DNA of 64,000 bases. Origin: Acinetobacter haemolyticus CIP 64.3 = MTCC 9819. Its GTDB lineage: Bacteria; Pseudomonadota; Gammaproteobacteria; Pseudomonadales; Moraxellaceae. Below the pieces are notes generated by a model. The model did no database searches. It worked only from the letters and a program-made list of their open reading frames with translations, and was not told the origin of the DNA. The stretch spans positions 186,001-250,000 of the forward strand of contig NZ_KB849800.1 in assembly GCF_000369065.1 (NCBI RefSeq), read 5' to 3'. Made by a program: the position numbers and the translations under genes. Below, in pieces: positions 18,292 through 29,501 of this stretch. Numbering within the stretch: the stretch's first letter is position 1; every line of letters begins with the position of its first letter.

Positions 18292-19350
18292 TCATTCCGC
18301 TTTTTTGTGCAATTGATCATTTTCAGAGAGTATTTCCTGCCATTGTTTTACTTGAACTTGTTTTTGTATTGCATCAATACTTTCAAAAACCACTGATTTG
18401 ACTAGCTCTTCTAAATGTTGGTTATCAATATTGATCTCACTGACCTTTTTAGCAATCAGTTGGAAATTTTCATTGGGTTGTTGTGGTGAACCCGCAGTGA
18501 AAGGTTCAATTAAGCCAGCACTGATGTTTTCGCCCAAACGCTGTCCAATACTTTGGATTTGTTGCTCTATACGTCCACCAACGATTGGGATTAGTCTCAA
18601 CAACTGTGTCAACTCTGGCGTATCTTCAATGGCTTGATTCACAATTTCGCCTACTTTCTTTGTAATCACGGGTTGCTGCTGTTGTAGTGCAGTTGCAAGT
18701 GACTCTTGTAGTAAAGAAGAAAGGGTGGTGACAAAGAGCTGTCGGTGATGATCGACGAGGTTGTGAATGGTGTTTTGATGACTGTTATTGGTTTTTAACT
18801 CATGTTTTACACCATCAAGAACGGTCAGTACCACTCGGTCAGATAGCTCCTCCATGACGACACGATAGTAAAATAAAAGTGTACGCTGTATTTTTTCTGG
18901 AATGACTTGATAACCCATTTCATATAAACGATAGGCAATAATTCCTGCACGAAATAATCGTAAAAAACGTAGAAATGGAATAATCGCCAAGATTTCATAA
19001 AAATGTATGAATGGAAACCACCACCAGCGTGCATGATGTTTATAGATAATAGCAACAATCCAGCGAACCACTAATTCAGCGATGAGGAAAATAATAAACC
19101 ATGCTTCGGTGGTAATCACCCAAGGGTGCAGATAGCTTCGGTAGAATTCAAGAACATTGGGAAGGTGGATTTGTTGAAATAACCACTCTCCCAATGAACT
19201 CATCAGAAACAGGTTCATACCTAAGCAGAATAAATTGAACACAATAATAAACACCATAAAGATGTCATAGATCAAAAAAAGACGAAAAGCCCAACTATTT
19301 TGATCGACACGGTGGTATTTAGACTTGGGTTTCGTATTCTGCTGAACCAT
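18292..19350 (-). CDS. Unknown membrane protein with an ion-channel-like N-terminal half
   Basis: The 352-residue protein has about four hydrophobic segments in residues 24-150, with an Arg-containing segment FLRFLRLFRAGIIAYR that looks like the S4/S4-S5 part of a voltage-sensor fold. The soluble C-terminal half is helical, with repeated hydrophobic patterns (LVDHHRQLFVTTLSSLLQESLATALQ, then GEIVNQAIEDTPEL). No selectivity-filter signature is evident, so it is not a plain potassium channel. It lies between minC and an acyltransferase gene on the same strand, 4 bases from the latter, so those two are probably co-transcribed. I do not recognise a characterised family. Confidence 0.65.
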   Translation of the reverse strand: MVQQNTKPKSKYHRVDQNSWAFRLFLIYDIFMVFIIVFNLFCLGMNLFLMSSLGEWLFQQIHLPNVLEFYRSYLHPWVITTEAWFIIFLIAELVVRWIVAIIYKHHARWWWFPFIHFYEILAIIPFLRFLRLFRAGIIAYRLYEMGYQVIPEKIQRTLLFYYRVVMEELSDRVVLTVLDGVKHELKTNNSHQNTIHNLVDHHRQLFVTTLSSLLQESLATALQQQQPVITKKVGEIVNQAIEDTPELTQLLRLIPIVGGRIEQQIQSIGQRLGENISAGLIEPFTAGSPQQPNENFQLIAKKVSEINIDNQHLEELVKSVVFESIDAIQKQVQVKQWQEILSENDQLHKKAE

Positions 19351-19354
19351 CTTG

Positions 19355-20287
19355 TTACTCTACCTGTGGAGCTGTGGCGTATTTTGCTTTTATTTCACTA
19401 ATCAGTTGATCTTTTTCAGTCCAGATTTGATCAACCCATTTTTGGAAGCGTTCACGGTATTGAGGATCATCTTCATAATCCCCACCAAGTACCCAGTCGG
19501 GGATCTCAATTTTTCGGATATCTACCGCAATTTGGGAAACACCACCTAACCAAAAATCACTATATTCTGGTGCGCCATCAGGATAAACAATGGTCATATC
19601 AACAAAGGCATCAATTTTATCACCTAAAATATTTAACGCTAACGCTAAACCACCTGCTTTAGGTTTCAGAAGATTTTTATAAGGTGACTGCTGTTGAGCA
19701 TGTTTTTCAGGTGTAAAACGTGTACCTTCTAAATAGTTGAGCAAAGTAAATGGTTGACTTAACAGTTGTTCACACGCCTTACGCGCCTCAAGCATATCTC
19801 TCGATTTAAGTTCAGGATTTTTTGCGATTTGTTCTTTGGTGTGACGTTTCATCATCGGGAAGCCTAGAATTTTAAAGGCCTGACCGACGAAAGGAATAAA
19901 AATCAGCTCCCACTTGGTAAAAAAACGTGTAAGTGGCATACGATTTAAACCAAAATACTGATTTACAGTGGTATCTACCCAACTTTGATGATTACACATC
20001 ATCAAATAACGACCTTGTAGGTTAAGATCAAGCTTTTCATCGATACTGATGTCCCACTTTAGGTTCGGTAGTACACGCTCAATGAGTTGATTGTTTATAC
20101 CAATCCAGCTATTGGCAAGTTGGATATTGGTTTCATCTACTTTTGCTGATTTTTTAAATAATTTAGTCAAACCTAGAGCAAGCACGGGTGGGCCATGCAA
20201 AAACGTACTTCCGGTGATGACAGAACTAACAGTTAATCCCTTACCGATTTTTTGCAATAAGGATGCTTTGTTATTTGCGGTAGACAT
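19355..20287 (-). CDS. PlsC-type acyltransferase (1-acylglycerol-3-phosphate acyltransferase family)
   Basis: The family transfers acyl chains to lysophospholipid-type acceptors at the inner membrane. The start is placed at MSTANNKASLLQKIGKG; the frame stays open for 32 codons upstream without a family match. The 310-residue product has the catalytic NHQSWVD (HX4D) and the acceptor-binding LEGTRFTPEK motif. A hydrophobic segment near residues 15-45 could anchor it. The long C-terminal part (VDMTIVYPDGAPEYSDFWLGG) resembles the YihG-like subgroup. The downstream gene at 18292 starts 4 bases after its stop. Confidence 0.86.
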   Translation of the reverse strand: MSTANNKASLLQKIGKGLTVSSVITGSTFLHGPPVLALGLTKLFKKSAKVDETNIQLANSWIGINNQLIERVLPNLKWDISIDEKLDLNLQGRYLMMCNHQSWVDTTVNQYFGLNRMPLTRFFTKWELIFIPFVGQAFKILGFPMMKRHTKEQIAKNPELKSRDMLEARKACEQLLSQPFTLLNYLEGTRFTPEKHAQQQSPYKNLLKPKAGGLALALNILGDKIDAFVDMTIVYPDGAPEYSDFWLGGVSQIAVDIRKIEIPDWVLGGDYEDDPQYRERFQKWVDQIWTEKDQLISEIKAKYATAPQVE

Positions 20288-20679
20288 AAATCGAACCTTG
20301 AGTGCAGCTGTTTTTGAAAAGAAGATGTTCCAACTATAAACAACAGAAATTGAAATACAACCGTATATTTGACGAAGTGACAATTTTTATATCTTTCTTT
20401 GGTTTAGTTGGGTTAGGCAAGTATCCATCAGGGGGATAAGACTGAAATATGAATACATCATAAGTTATACAATTACATCGAAGCGATTTGATAACATTTA
20501 TAAATAAGTACGAGAGAATAACAATGGAGAAAATGTGGTGCTTTATGCAAGTAAAATGCATCAAAGTATTACAAAAATATAAATAAACCGTTTATTATTA
20601 ACAAAATATCAATGGTGCGCTGTAATTTTTTCATTCATTATTCACCGAGACAACAAAATACATAGACAGGAGCTACGCA
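20288..20679. other. Divergent intergenic region between the acyltransferase and the OmpA-like lipoprotein
   Basis: This 392-base AT-rich stretch separates divergent genes and must hold both promoters. A 20-codon frame at 20524-20586 with a weak GAGAG upstream is the only short frame on the plus strand I noticed, and I do not call it. I see no terminator, repeat or RNA gene. Confidence 0.5.
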
Positions 20680-21333
20680 ATGCGTGCATTAATGATTTCA
20701 ACACTCGTAGGGGCTGGATTGGTTCTTTCTGGTTGCCAAACTACAGGTAATAATATTGGCGGCGTAGAATATGATAAAGCTGCTTTAGGCGCATTGATTG
20801 GTGCTGCTGCAGGTTATGGCGTTTCTAAAGGAAATGCAAACACAAGTAAGCAAAATAACCGTGCTGCGGCAATTGGTGCGGTGCTTGGTGGTGCTGGCGG
20901 TTTATATCTTGACAATAAAGAGAAAAAACTTCGTCAACAAATGCAGGGTACTGGTGTAGATGTTGGTCGTAATCCAGATGGTTCTGTTCAATTGATTATG
21001 CCTGGTAGCATTACATTTGATACAAATAATTCAAACATCAAGCCTAACTTCTATGCAACTTTAAACAAAGTCGCTCAAGTTTTAGGTGAAGATAACCAAA
21101 GCGCGATTTTGGTGACTGGTTATACAGACAATACAGGTAATGACTCAATTAACATTCCTTTGTCACAAGCACGTGCTCAATCAGTTAAGAACTACTTAGC
21201 TGGTAAAGGTATTGCTTCAAATCGTATTGATGCACAAGGTTATGGTTCATCAAACCCAATCGCAGACAACAGTACTGCTGCTGGTCGTGAACAAAACCGT
21301 CGTGTTGAAATCAGCATCTATGCAAAACAGTAA
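20680..21333 (+). CDS. OmpA family lipoprotein (YiaD-like)
   Basis: The 217-residue protein has a lipoprotein signal (LVLSGC, lipidated Cys19). A Gly/Ala-rich segment follows (ALGALIGAAAGYGVSKG and AAAIGAVLGGAGG), like the glycine-zipper modules of YiaD-type proteins. The C-terminal OmpA domain (residues about 105-215) binds peptidoglycan: ITFDTNNSNIKPNF, VTGYTDNTGNDSINIPLSQARAQSV, then GYGSSNPIADNSTAAGREQNRRVEI. It should tether the outer membrane to the wall. The ribosome-binding site is AGGAG, and the terminator at 21351 follows directly. Confidence 0.92.
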   Translation: MRALMISTLVGAGLVLSGCQTTGNNIGGVEYDKAALGALIGAAAGYGVSKGNANTSKQNNRAAAIGAVLGGAGGLYLDNKEKKLRQQMQGTGVDVGRNPDGSVQLIMPGSITFDTNNSNIKPNFYATLNKVAQVLGEDNQSAILVTGYTDNTGNDSINIPLSQARAQSVKNYLAGKGIASNRIDAQGYGSSNPIADNSTAAGREQNRRVEISIYAKQ

Positions 21334-21350
21334 TTAGTTTTGACTAATTT

Positions 21351-21375
21351 AAAACCACCTTCGGGTGGTTTTTTT
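21351..21375 (+). terminator. Intrinsic terminator after the OmpA-like lipoprotein gene
   Basis: AAAACCACC, a TTC loop and GGGTGGTTTTTTT form a compact GC-rich stem with a T-run. Confidence 0.92.
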
Positions 21376-21531
21376 ATGTGAAAAAAATACCGACGACAAG
21401 CTGCGGCGCTTCAATTGGATGAATCATCATAATTTATACATATCCCAAGATTTATTATTGGGATTATAAAAAAGAGATGTCTATAATTGTGCTCGGAAAA
21501 TCAGGCTCGGAAACGAGAGAGGAATTACAAG

Positions 21532-23571
21532 ATGTCATCTGCCAGTCAATTGAATGACAAACAACTTGAAGCCATGAAGTATGTTCAGGGGCCATTGTTG
21601 GTGCTTGCAGGTGCAGGTTCGGGTAAAACTTCAGTGATTACACGCAAAATTGCTTTTTTAGTGCAACAGTGTGGAATCCCTGCTTATCGAATTACAGCGA
21701 TGACCTTTACCAATAAAGCTGCACGTGAAATGAAAGAACGTGTGGGTAAACTACTGTCGCGTGAAGAAGCCAAAGGATTATCAGTTTCAACCTTTCATAC
21801 CTTTGGCTTGAATTTATTACGTTTAGAATTAAAAAACTTACCACTTAAAGCTAATTTTTCTATTTTAGATGCAGATGACTGTAAACGCATTTTGATGGAC
21901 TTGATGCAGCGAGACAATATGTCTGGTGCAGAAAGTAAAGAATTGATTGCGAAGGCCATGAAGAAAATTTCAGATTGGAAAAATGATCTGATCTTGCCAG
22001 AGCAAGCACATTCAACTTGTGAAACTGTAGAAGATGTACAGCTTGCGCATCTGTATCAATTATATGAACGTAATCTTCGTGCATACAATGCTGTTGATTT
22101 CGATGATTTGATCGTGATGCCAACGCGCTTGCTTCAGGAAAATGCCGAAGTTCGTGATAAATGGCAGAATCGTGTTCGTTACTTACTGGTTGATGAGTAT
22201 CAAGATACCAATACTGCCCAATATACCTTAGTGAAACTTTTAGTCGGTGTCATGGGGCAGTTCACGGCGGTGGGTGATGATGACCAATCTATTTATGCAT
22301 GGCGAGGTGCAAAACCTGAAAATATGGCGTTATTGAAAGATGACTTCCATAATTTAAAAGTGATTAAGCTTGAACAAAATTATCGTTCTACCAGTCGAAT
22401 TTTAAAAGCGGCGAATGCTGTAATCGAAAACAACCCTCATATCTTTGATAAAAAGTTATGGAGTGACAAAGGGCATGGAGAAAATATTCGTGTCATCACT
22501 TGTTTAAATGATGATGATGAAGCTGAACGCGTTGTGAAAGATTTGATCACGCATAAGTTGATGAATGGCAAAAACTGGAAAGACTACGCAATTTTGTATC
22601 GTGGTAATTTCCAAGCACGTGTATTAGAAACACAACTACGCCAAATGCAGATCCCATATAAATTGTCTGGTGGTCAGTCATTCTTTGCTCGAGCTGAAAT
22701 TAAAGATGTGATGAGCTATTTACGCTTAATCATTAACCCTGAGGACGATAGTGCATTTTTACGTATCATTAATACGCCAAAACGTGCAATTGGTCCTGTC
22801 ACTTTAGAAAAGCTGGGATTATTTGCGCAAGAAAATACTTTATCGTTGTTAACGGCTTCATCAGATCAGCGTTTATCGATGGTCTTACCAAAGAAAGCGG
22901 CAACACAATTACACGAGTTTGCTGATTTTATTGCAACTTTCACCCGTGAACTTCTCGATGATGATGAGCCCGTTCCTAAAGTTCGTCAGATGATCAATGA
23001 AGCTGGCTATATTGATTACGTTCGTGAGCAGGCGGCAACCCCTGCACAAGAAAAAACCAAAATCGACAATATCGAAAGTCTCTATACCAGTATTCAAAAT
23101 TTGATTAATCGTACTGATGACGTAGATGAGAAGAACATCGAGAGTGTGATTCGCAAACTGGTGTTGCTCGATATGTTAGAGCAACAGCAGGAAGAGGAAG
23201 ATACGGATAAGGTCAACTTATTAACGCTCCATGCAGCAAAAGGTTTGGAATTTCCATATGTTTATATGATCGGTTTAGAAGAAGAGCTTCTACCGCATAA
23301 GAACTCGATTGCTTCAGAAACTATTGAAGAAGAGCGCCGTTTGATGTACGTGGGGATTACCCGTGCCCGTCAAGGCTTAACCTTGACCTTGGCAGAGCAA
23401 CGTAAAAATGGTGGTCAAATGCGTCAAATGACGCCAAGTCGTTTCTTGGATGAATTACCCCAAGATGATTTGGAATGGCATGGGCGTAAAAAGAAACTTG
23501 CTCCGAATGTAGATCCAAAAGAGCAAGCACAGCAGTATCTTGCCAACTTAAAAGCTTTATTGAAACGTTAG
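21532..23571 (+). CDS. rep: ATP-dependent DNA helicase Rep
   Basis: Rep is a 3'-5' superfamily 1 helicase that clears proteins ahead of replication forks. The start is the ATG of MSSASQLNDKQLEAMKYV, preceded by AGAGAGGAA; the frame is open 15 codons earlier. The 679-residue protein carries the UvrD/Rep motifs: GAGSGKT (residues 27-33), AMTFTNKAAREMKER, STFHTFGLNLLR, LVDEYQDTNTAQY, GDDDQSIYAWRGA, LEQNYRST, LLTLHAAKGLEFPYV and EEERRLMYVGITRAR. It is followed after 23 bases by dut on the same strand, suggesting co-transcription. Confidence 0.95.
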   Translation: MSSASQLNDKQLEAMKYVQGPLLVLAGAGSGKTSVITRKIAFLVQQCGIPAYRITAMTFTNKAAREMKERVGKLLSREEAKGLSVSTFHTFGLNLLRLELKNLPLKANFSILDADDCKRILMDLMQRDNMSGAESKELIAKAMKKISDWKNDLILPEQAHSTCETVEDVQLAHLYQLYERNLRAYNAVDFDDLIVMPTRLLQENAEVRDKWQNRVRYLLVDEYQDTNTAQYTLVKLLVGVMGQFTAVGDDDQSIYAWRGAKPENMALLKDDFHNLKVIKLEQNYRSTSRILKAANAVIENNPHIFDKKLWSDKGHGENIRVITCLNDDDEAERVVKDLITHKLMNGKNWKDYAILYRGNFQARVLETQLRQMQIPYKLSGGQSFFARAEIKDVMSYLRLIINPEDDSAFLRIINTPKRAIGPVTLEKLGLFAQENTLSLLTASSDQRLSMVLPKKAATQLHEFADFIATFTRELLDDDEPVPKVRQMINEAGYIDYVREQAATPAQEKTKIDNIESLYTSIQNLINRTDDVDEKNIESVIRKLVLLDMLEQQQEEEDTDKVNLLTLHAAKGLEFPYVYMIGLEEELLPHKNSIASETIEEERRLMYVGITRARQGLTLTLAEQRKNGGQMRQMTPSRFLDELPQDDLEWHGRKKKLAPNVDPKEQAQQYLANLKALLKR

Positions 23572-23594
23572 AAAATTGTAAATAGGAAGATGGA

Positions 23595-24047
23595 ATGAAA
23601 GTCCAAGTTAAAGTATTAGATGCGCGTTTAGGTCAAGAGTGGGCAATGCCAGCATACGCAACTCATGGTTCAGCTGGTTTAGATTTACGTGCATGTTTGG
23701 ATGAAGCGATTGAGATTACTGCGGGAGAAACGGTTTTAGTTAAAACTGGATTGGCAATTTATATTGAAGATCCAAACTTTGCTGGTCTAATTTTACCGCG
23801 TTCAGGCTTGGGTCATAAGCATGGTATTGTTTTAGGGAACTTGGTCGGTTTAATTGATTCTGACTATCAAGGTGAACTGATGGTATCTGTCTGGAATCGT
23901 GGGCAGACGACTTTCCGTTTAGAGCCTGGTGAACGTTTAGCACAATACGTACTGGTTCCAGTCGTACAGGCTGAATTTGAACAAGTGAATGAATTTGTTG
24001 CGACCGAACGAGGCGCGGGTGGTTTCGGTCATACAGGCCAAAAGTAA
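23595..24047 (+). CDS. dut: Deoxyuridine 5'-triphosphate nucleotidohydrolase (dUTPase)
   Basis: dUTPase hydrolyses dUTP to dUMP, keeping uracil out of DNA and feeding dTMP synthesis. The 150-residue trimer-type protein has the five motifs: [41 protein letters not shown] and the C-terminal [11 protein letters not shown] arm. It lies 23 bases after rep with GGAAGATGG as ribosome-binding region. A terminator follows at 24067. Confidence 0.96.
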   Translation: MKVQVKVLDARLGQEWAMPAYATHGSAGLDLRACLDEAIEITAGETVLVKTGLAIYIEDPNFAGLILPRSGLGHKHGIVLGNLVGLIDSDYQGELMVSVWNRGQTTFRLEPGERLAQYVLVPVVQAEFEQVNEFVATERGAGGFGHTGQK

Positions 24048-24066
24048 TTTGTCGTACTTATCACTT

Positions 24067-24105
24067 AAAATGCAATGCTTTGTCCAAAAGCATTGCATTT
24101 TTCAT
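24067..24105 (+). terminator. Intrinsic terminator after dut
   Basis: AAAATGCAATGCTT pairs with AAGCATTGCATTTT around an 8-base loop, ending in a T-run. Confidence 0.88.
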
Positions 24106-24238
24106 ATTGATTGTTCTGTAGTTTTGTATTACAAAGCAGCTGACCAATTATTTTATTTTTTCTCAACAAGGGTTAGTGAATTTCTTAATAGTACTTTGTT
24201 TCTGCAATAATTTTGATATATAAAAATAGGGACTTATT

Positions 24239-26570
<2,332 letters not shown>

Positions 26571-26654
26571 TTTCTGAAAGGTTTATATAACCACTTATGT
26601 AAGAATAAATATCTTGTCTATAAGAATTTTATTATTTTTCAAGGTATTCAAATG

Positions 26655-26672
26655 GGCGGCATTCATGCCGCC
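26655..26672. repeat. Compact GC-rich hairpin downstream of argB
   Basis: GGCGGCAT and ATGCCGCC are perfect 8-base arms with a 2-base loop, 85 bases after the argB stop. There is no proper T-run (CTTTACG follows), so termination is possible but not clear. Confidence 0.5.
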
Positions 26673-26796
26673 TTTACGATGGTGAATACTTAATGAGAAT
26701 TTTCTCTCGGATTTAAGTCATCATCTCTTCATTTTTCATTCACTAAAGTGTCATTAATACGATTTAAGGTAATTCTAGTCATAAGGAGCTTTCATT

Positions 26797-27573
26797 ATGC
26801 TAGAAAAATTAAACCAATATCGTCATACACTGACTCTACCATTGCGTCAAAAACCAGCTCAAAATCAATTTCGATTTGAATGGGTTGATAATTTAAAAGA
26901 ATTACAAGAAGTACAACGTTTTAGAGCAACACAATTTAGCCATCAATTTGGCATGTCATTTGAAGATGGATTGGATCAAGATCTTTATGATTTTGGTTGT
27001 GAACACGCGGTATTACGTGAAAAATGGACGGGTGAAATTGTTGCTTATACGCGACTAAAACTATTTCAAGGCTATGAGATTGGGCAAAGCTATAGTGCTC
27101 AAGAATTTGAAATCGTTCCTCATTTGTCTCACCTACCAAGTGTCTTGGAAATTGGACGAACGTGTGTCCACCCAAAGTTTCGTTCTGGTAAAGCATTATC
27201 GACTTTGTGGCTAAATCTGGTGCCAAAGGTGCTTTGGTCGATGCGTGCAAAATATTTGATGGGCTGTGTAAGTATCCATCTCGAAGACAATACAGCTCGT
27301 GCCTATTACACCCATCGTCAAATTCAACAACTGGCAGATCATCAAACAATTGATATCCGTTCTAAACGAGCATTTGAGCCTGAACGCCCAGATTTTAGTT
27401 TTCCGCAAGACGAGCGTATGCCGAAACTGTTCCAAACCTATTTGGGGATGCAATCTAAGCTTTCTAAAGAAGCATTTTATGATGAACATTTTAAATGCTT
27501 AGATTATTTTGTATTTTTAGAGGTGAATAAGATTGCAACGTCTTTCGTTATGAACAAGATGGTGCAACGATAA
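26797..27573 (+). CDS. GNAT family N-acyltransferase, OlsB-like (ornithine lipid type)
   Basis: The 258-residue protein resembles the Acetyltransf_5 group that includes OlsB, which transfers a 3-hydroxyacyl chain from ACP to ornithine in ornithine-lipid synthesis. Visible motifs are FRATQFSHQFG, DLYDFGCEHAVLRE, VAYTRLKL, LEIGRTCVHPKFRSGKALSTLW and YLMGCVSIHLED. In known pathways a second acyltransferase (OlsA) completes the lipid; no OlsA is adjacent here, although the PlsC-type gene at 19355 is in the window. The function is inferred from family alone. AGGAG lies upstream of the ATG. Confidence 0.75.
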   Translation: MLEKLNQYRHTLTLPLRQKPAQNQFRFEWVDNLKELQEVQRFRATQFSHQFGMSFEDGLDQDLYDFGCEHAVLREKWTGEIVAYTRLKLFQGYEIGQSYSAQEFEIVPHLSHLPSVLEIGRTCVHPKFRSGKALSTLWLNLVPKVLWSMRAKYLMGCVSIHLEDNTARAYYTHRQIQQLADHQTIDIRSKRAFEPERPDFSFPQDERMPKLFQTYLGMQSKLSKEAFYDEHFKCLDYFVFLEVNKIATSFVMNKMVQR

Positions 27574-27673
27574 GTGCATATCGCTCTCAATCCTATAGTG
27601 AGCACATATTCAGATTTACAAGCGATCTATACCTCATGCACAATAGGTGTAGATGTTATAAAGTTAAAAAGAT

Positions 27674-28522
27674 ATGTGCCAACTATTAGGAATGAATTGC
27701 GCCACACCCACAGATATCACTTTTTCATTTCGTGGATTTTCTCAGCGAGCTGGGGTGACGTCTGATCATAGTGATGGCTTCGGTATCGCTTTTTTTGAAG
27801 ATAAAGCATGCCGCTTGTTCGTAGATAATCAGTCGGCAGTCGAATCGCCAATAGCCGACTTGGTTCGAAACTATCCAATAAAATCACGCAATGTGATTGC
27901 GCATATTCGTAAAGCGACACAAGGCAAAATCACATTAGAAAATTCACATCCCTTTTTGCGTGAGCTATGGGGGAGACATTGGATTTTTGCTCATAATGGG
28001 GATTTGTATGATTTTAATCCTCAGTTGAGTGGTCGGTTTGAACCCGTAGGAAATACCGATAGTGAACTTGCGTTTTGTTATTTATTGGATCAAATGGTTG
28101 AGACCTTTGGATATACTGAGCCAAGTTTAGAGGACTTGTTTGTGCTCTTAGAGCGTATTTCGCCTCAAATTGCTGAACATGGGACTTTTAATTTTTGCTT
28201 GTCCAACGGACAGGCATTGTTTAGTTATGCAACCACTAAACTTCATTGGTTGGTACGTGAATATCCTTTTCAAAATGCACATTTGATTGATTTAGATGTT
28301 GAAGTGGATTTTAGTGAGGTGACGACCCCTGAGGATCGAGTTGCGGTGATTACCACTGAACCGTTGACCCATAATGAAACATGGACAGCATTTCAAGCAG
28401 GTGAAATGATTTTATTTCAGCATGGTAAACCGATTAAATATGCTTTAACACGTGTGGATAGACTTATCCGTGAAGCTGAAAATCCAGCATTAAAACGAAT
28501 AACCAAAGCAGATCTTTATTAA
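27674..28522 (+). CDS. Class II glutamine amidotransferase, YafJ-like
   Basis: The 282-residue protein starts MCQLLGMNC, so processing after Met1 exposes the nucleophilic Cys2 of class II (Ntn) amidotransferases. Other motifs are DGFGIAFFED, VIAHIRKATQGKITLENSHPF, FAHNGDLYDF and GNTDSELAFCYLLDQM. No synthase domain is fused, as in YafJ of E. coli, so the acceptor of the released ammonia is unknown. It is a single gene with a perfect palindromic terminator after it. Confidence 0.87.
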   Translation: MCQLLGMNCATPTDITFSFRGFSQRAGVTSDHSDGFGIAFFEDKACRLFVDNQSAVESPIADLVRNYPIKSRNVIAHIRKATQGKITLENSHPFLRELWGRHWIFAHNGDLYDFNPQLSGRFEPVGNTDSELAFCYLLDQMVETFGYTEPSLEDLFVLLERISPQIAEHGTFNFCLSNGQALFSYATTKLHWLVREYPFQNAHLIDLDVEVDFSEVTTPEDRVAVITTEPLTHNETWTAFQAGEMILFQHGKPIKYALTRVDRLIREAENPALKRITKADLY

Positions 28523-28551
28523 TCATCGTTTATTTGAGTGATTTGATATTT

Positions 28552-28588
28552 ATTACTCGGTTATAACCGAGTAATTTAGTTAGTTTTT
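28552..28588 (+). terminator. Palindromic terminator after the YafJ-like gene
   Basis: ATTACTCGGTTA followed directly by its exact complement gives a 24-base perfect palindrome, then a T-rich tract (TTAGTTAGTTTTTTT). It begins 30 bases after the stop codon. Confidence 0.8.
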
Positions 28589-28796
28589 TTAATAAAATTA
28601 TATAGATATGTAACATAACTGGTTAAAAAATACTTGAGTGTTTTAATTGGTGAAAAAATTAAAATAAATATAAAACAAGGGGTTAATTTATTTAATTGAA
28701 AAATATATGAAATCTGACAAAAATGCTTTGTTTTTATTTTATATTTTTGCCGATATTATGTTCTTATTCAATCAATAACATTGATTTTGGGGGATT

Positions 28797-29252
28797 ATGG
28801 GGATGAAATGGTCTGTGGATTATAATACAGGTATAGAAGTCATTGATGAGCAGCATCGTCGTATCCTTGATTATATTAATCAAATCGATGAGTTAAAGCA
28901 CTGCAATGATCGCGTAAAAATTAAAGAAGTTCTCAATAATATTATTGATTATACGCAGTCTCATTTTACTTTCGAAGAAAGCTTACAAGAAGAAGCGAAT
29001 TATAAATATCGTGTACCACATAAACGTGTACATGATTTATTTATCAAAAAGATAGAAGTATATCGAGAGCGTTTTGAATTGGGGCATGAAATTGAAGCTG
29101 AGCTGCATGAGGCTTTATCTAAATGGTTAATCAATCATATTCGTCATGATGATGCCGATTATGTGGGGGCTGTAAAGGAAAATATGCTTGGAATTATTAA
29201 GGAAAATGAAAAGAAAAAAGGCAAAAACTGGTTTGCGCGTTTTTTCTCATAA
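28797..29252 (+). CDS. Bacteriohemerythrin
   Basis: The 151-residue protein is a single-domain hemerythrin that binds O2 at a non-heme di-iron centre. The ligand pattern is visible: IDEQHRRILDYIN (first His), HFTFEESLQEEANY (His and Glu), VPHKRVHDLF (two His) and NHIRHDDADYV (His and Asp). This order is that of functional bacteriohemerythrins. The start is the first ATG (MGMKWSVDYNTG) behind GGGGGATT; a second ATG two codons later is possible. The C-terminal tail is Lys-rich. The gene stands alone between AT-rich spacers. A role in oxygen supply or sensing is inferred. Confidence 0.92.
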   Translation: MGMKWSVDYNTGIEVIDEQHRRILDYINQIDELKHCNDRVKIKEVLNNIIDYTQSHFTFEESLQEEANYKYRVPHKRVHDLFIKKIEVYRERFELGHEIEAELHEALSKWLINHIRHDDADYVGAVKENMLGIIKENEKKKGKNWFARFFS

Positions 29253-29270
29253 CAATAAGATAATAACAAA

Positions 29271-29325
29271 GGCCCCCTTAATGAGAGAAAAATAATAAGG
29301 CCAATATGAGTGAAAATAAGGGGGC
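29271..29325 (+). terminator. Long-loop terminator-like hairpin after bacteriohemerythrin
   Basis: GCCCCCTTA (near 29272) pairs with TAAGGGGGC (near 29316) across a loop of about 35 bases. The stem is GC-rich, but only a short AT-rich tail follows, so efficiency is uncertain. Confidence 0.5.
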
Positions 29326-29355
29326 TAATTAAATCTAATAATAAATCATGCGCAG

Positions 29356-29388
29356 CAAATCATCGTTAAGGTGGTTTGCTTTTTCTTT
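29356..29388 (+). terminator. Second terminator-like hairpin before the membrane protein gene
   Basis: GCAAATCA and TGGTTTGC pair with one mismatch around a 9-base loop and are followed by TTTTTC. Confidence 0.5.
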
Positions 29389-29501
29389 CGATATCTTTTG
29401 TTTTGATTTTCAAGCTTGAGAAAGGCAAAATAGATTGAATATTTCATTGTAAGCTCCATAAAGAACTGCAATGAGTTCAAAGATTTTTCAAGGATTGCAT
29501 T

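Noticed and set aside
20524..20586. 20-codon frame with weak GAGAG upstream in the acyltransferase/OmpA spacer
   Set aside because: Weak ribosome-binding site, Lys-rich random-looking product and no operon context; probably chance.
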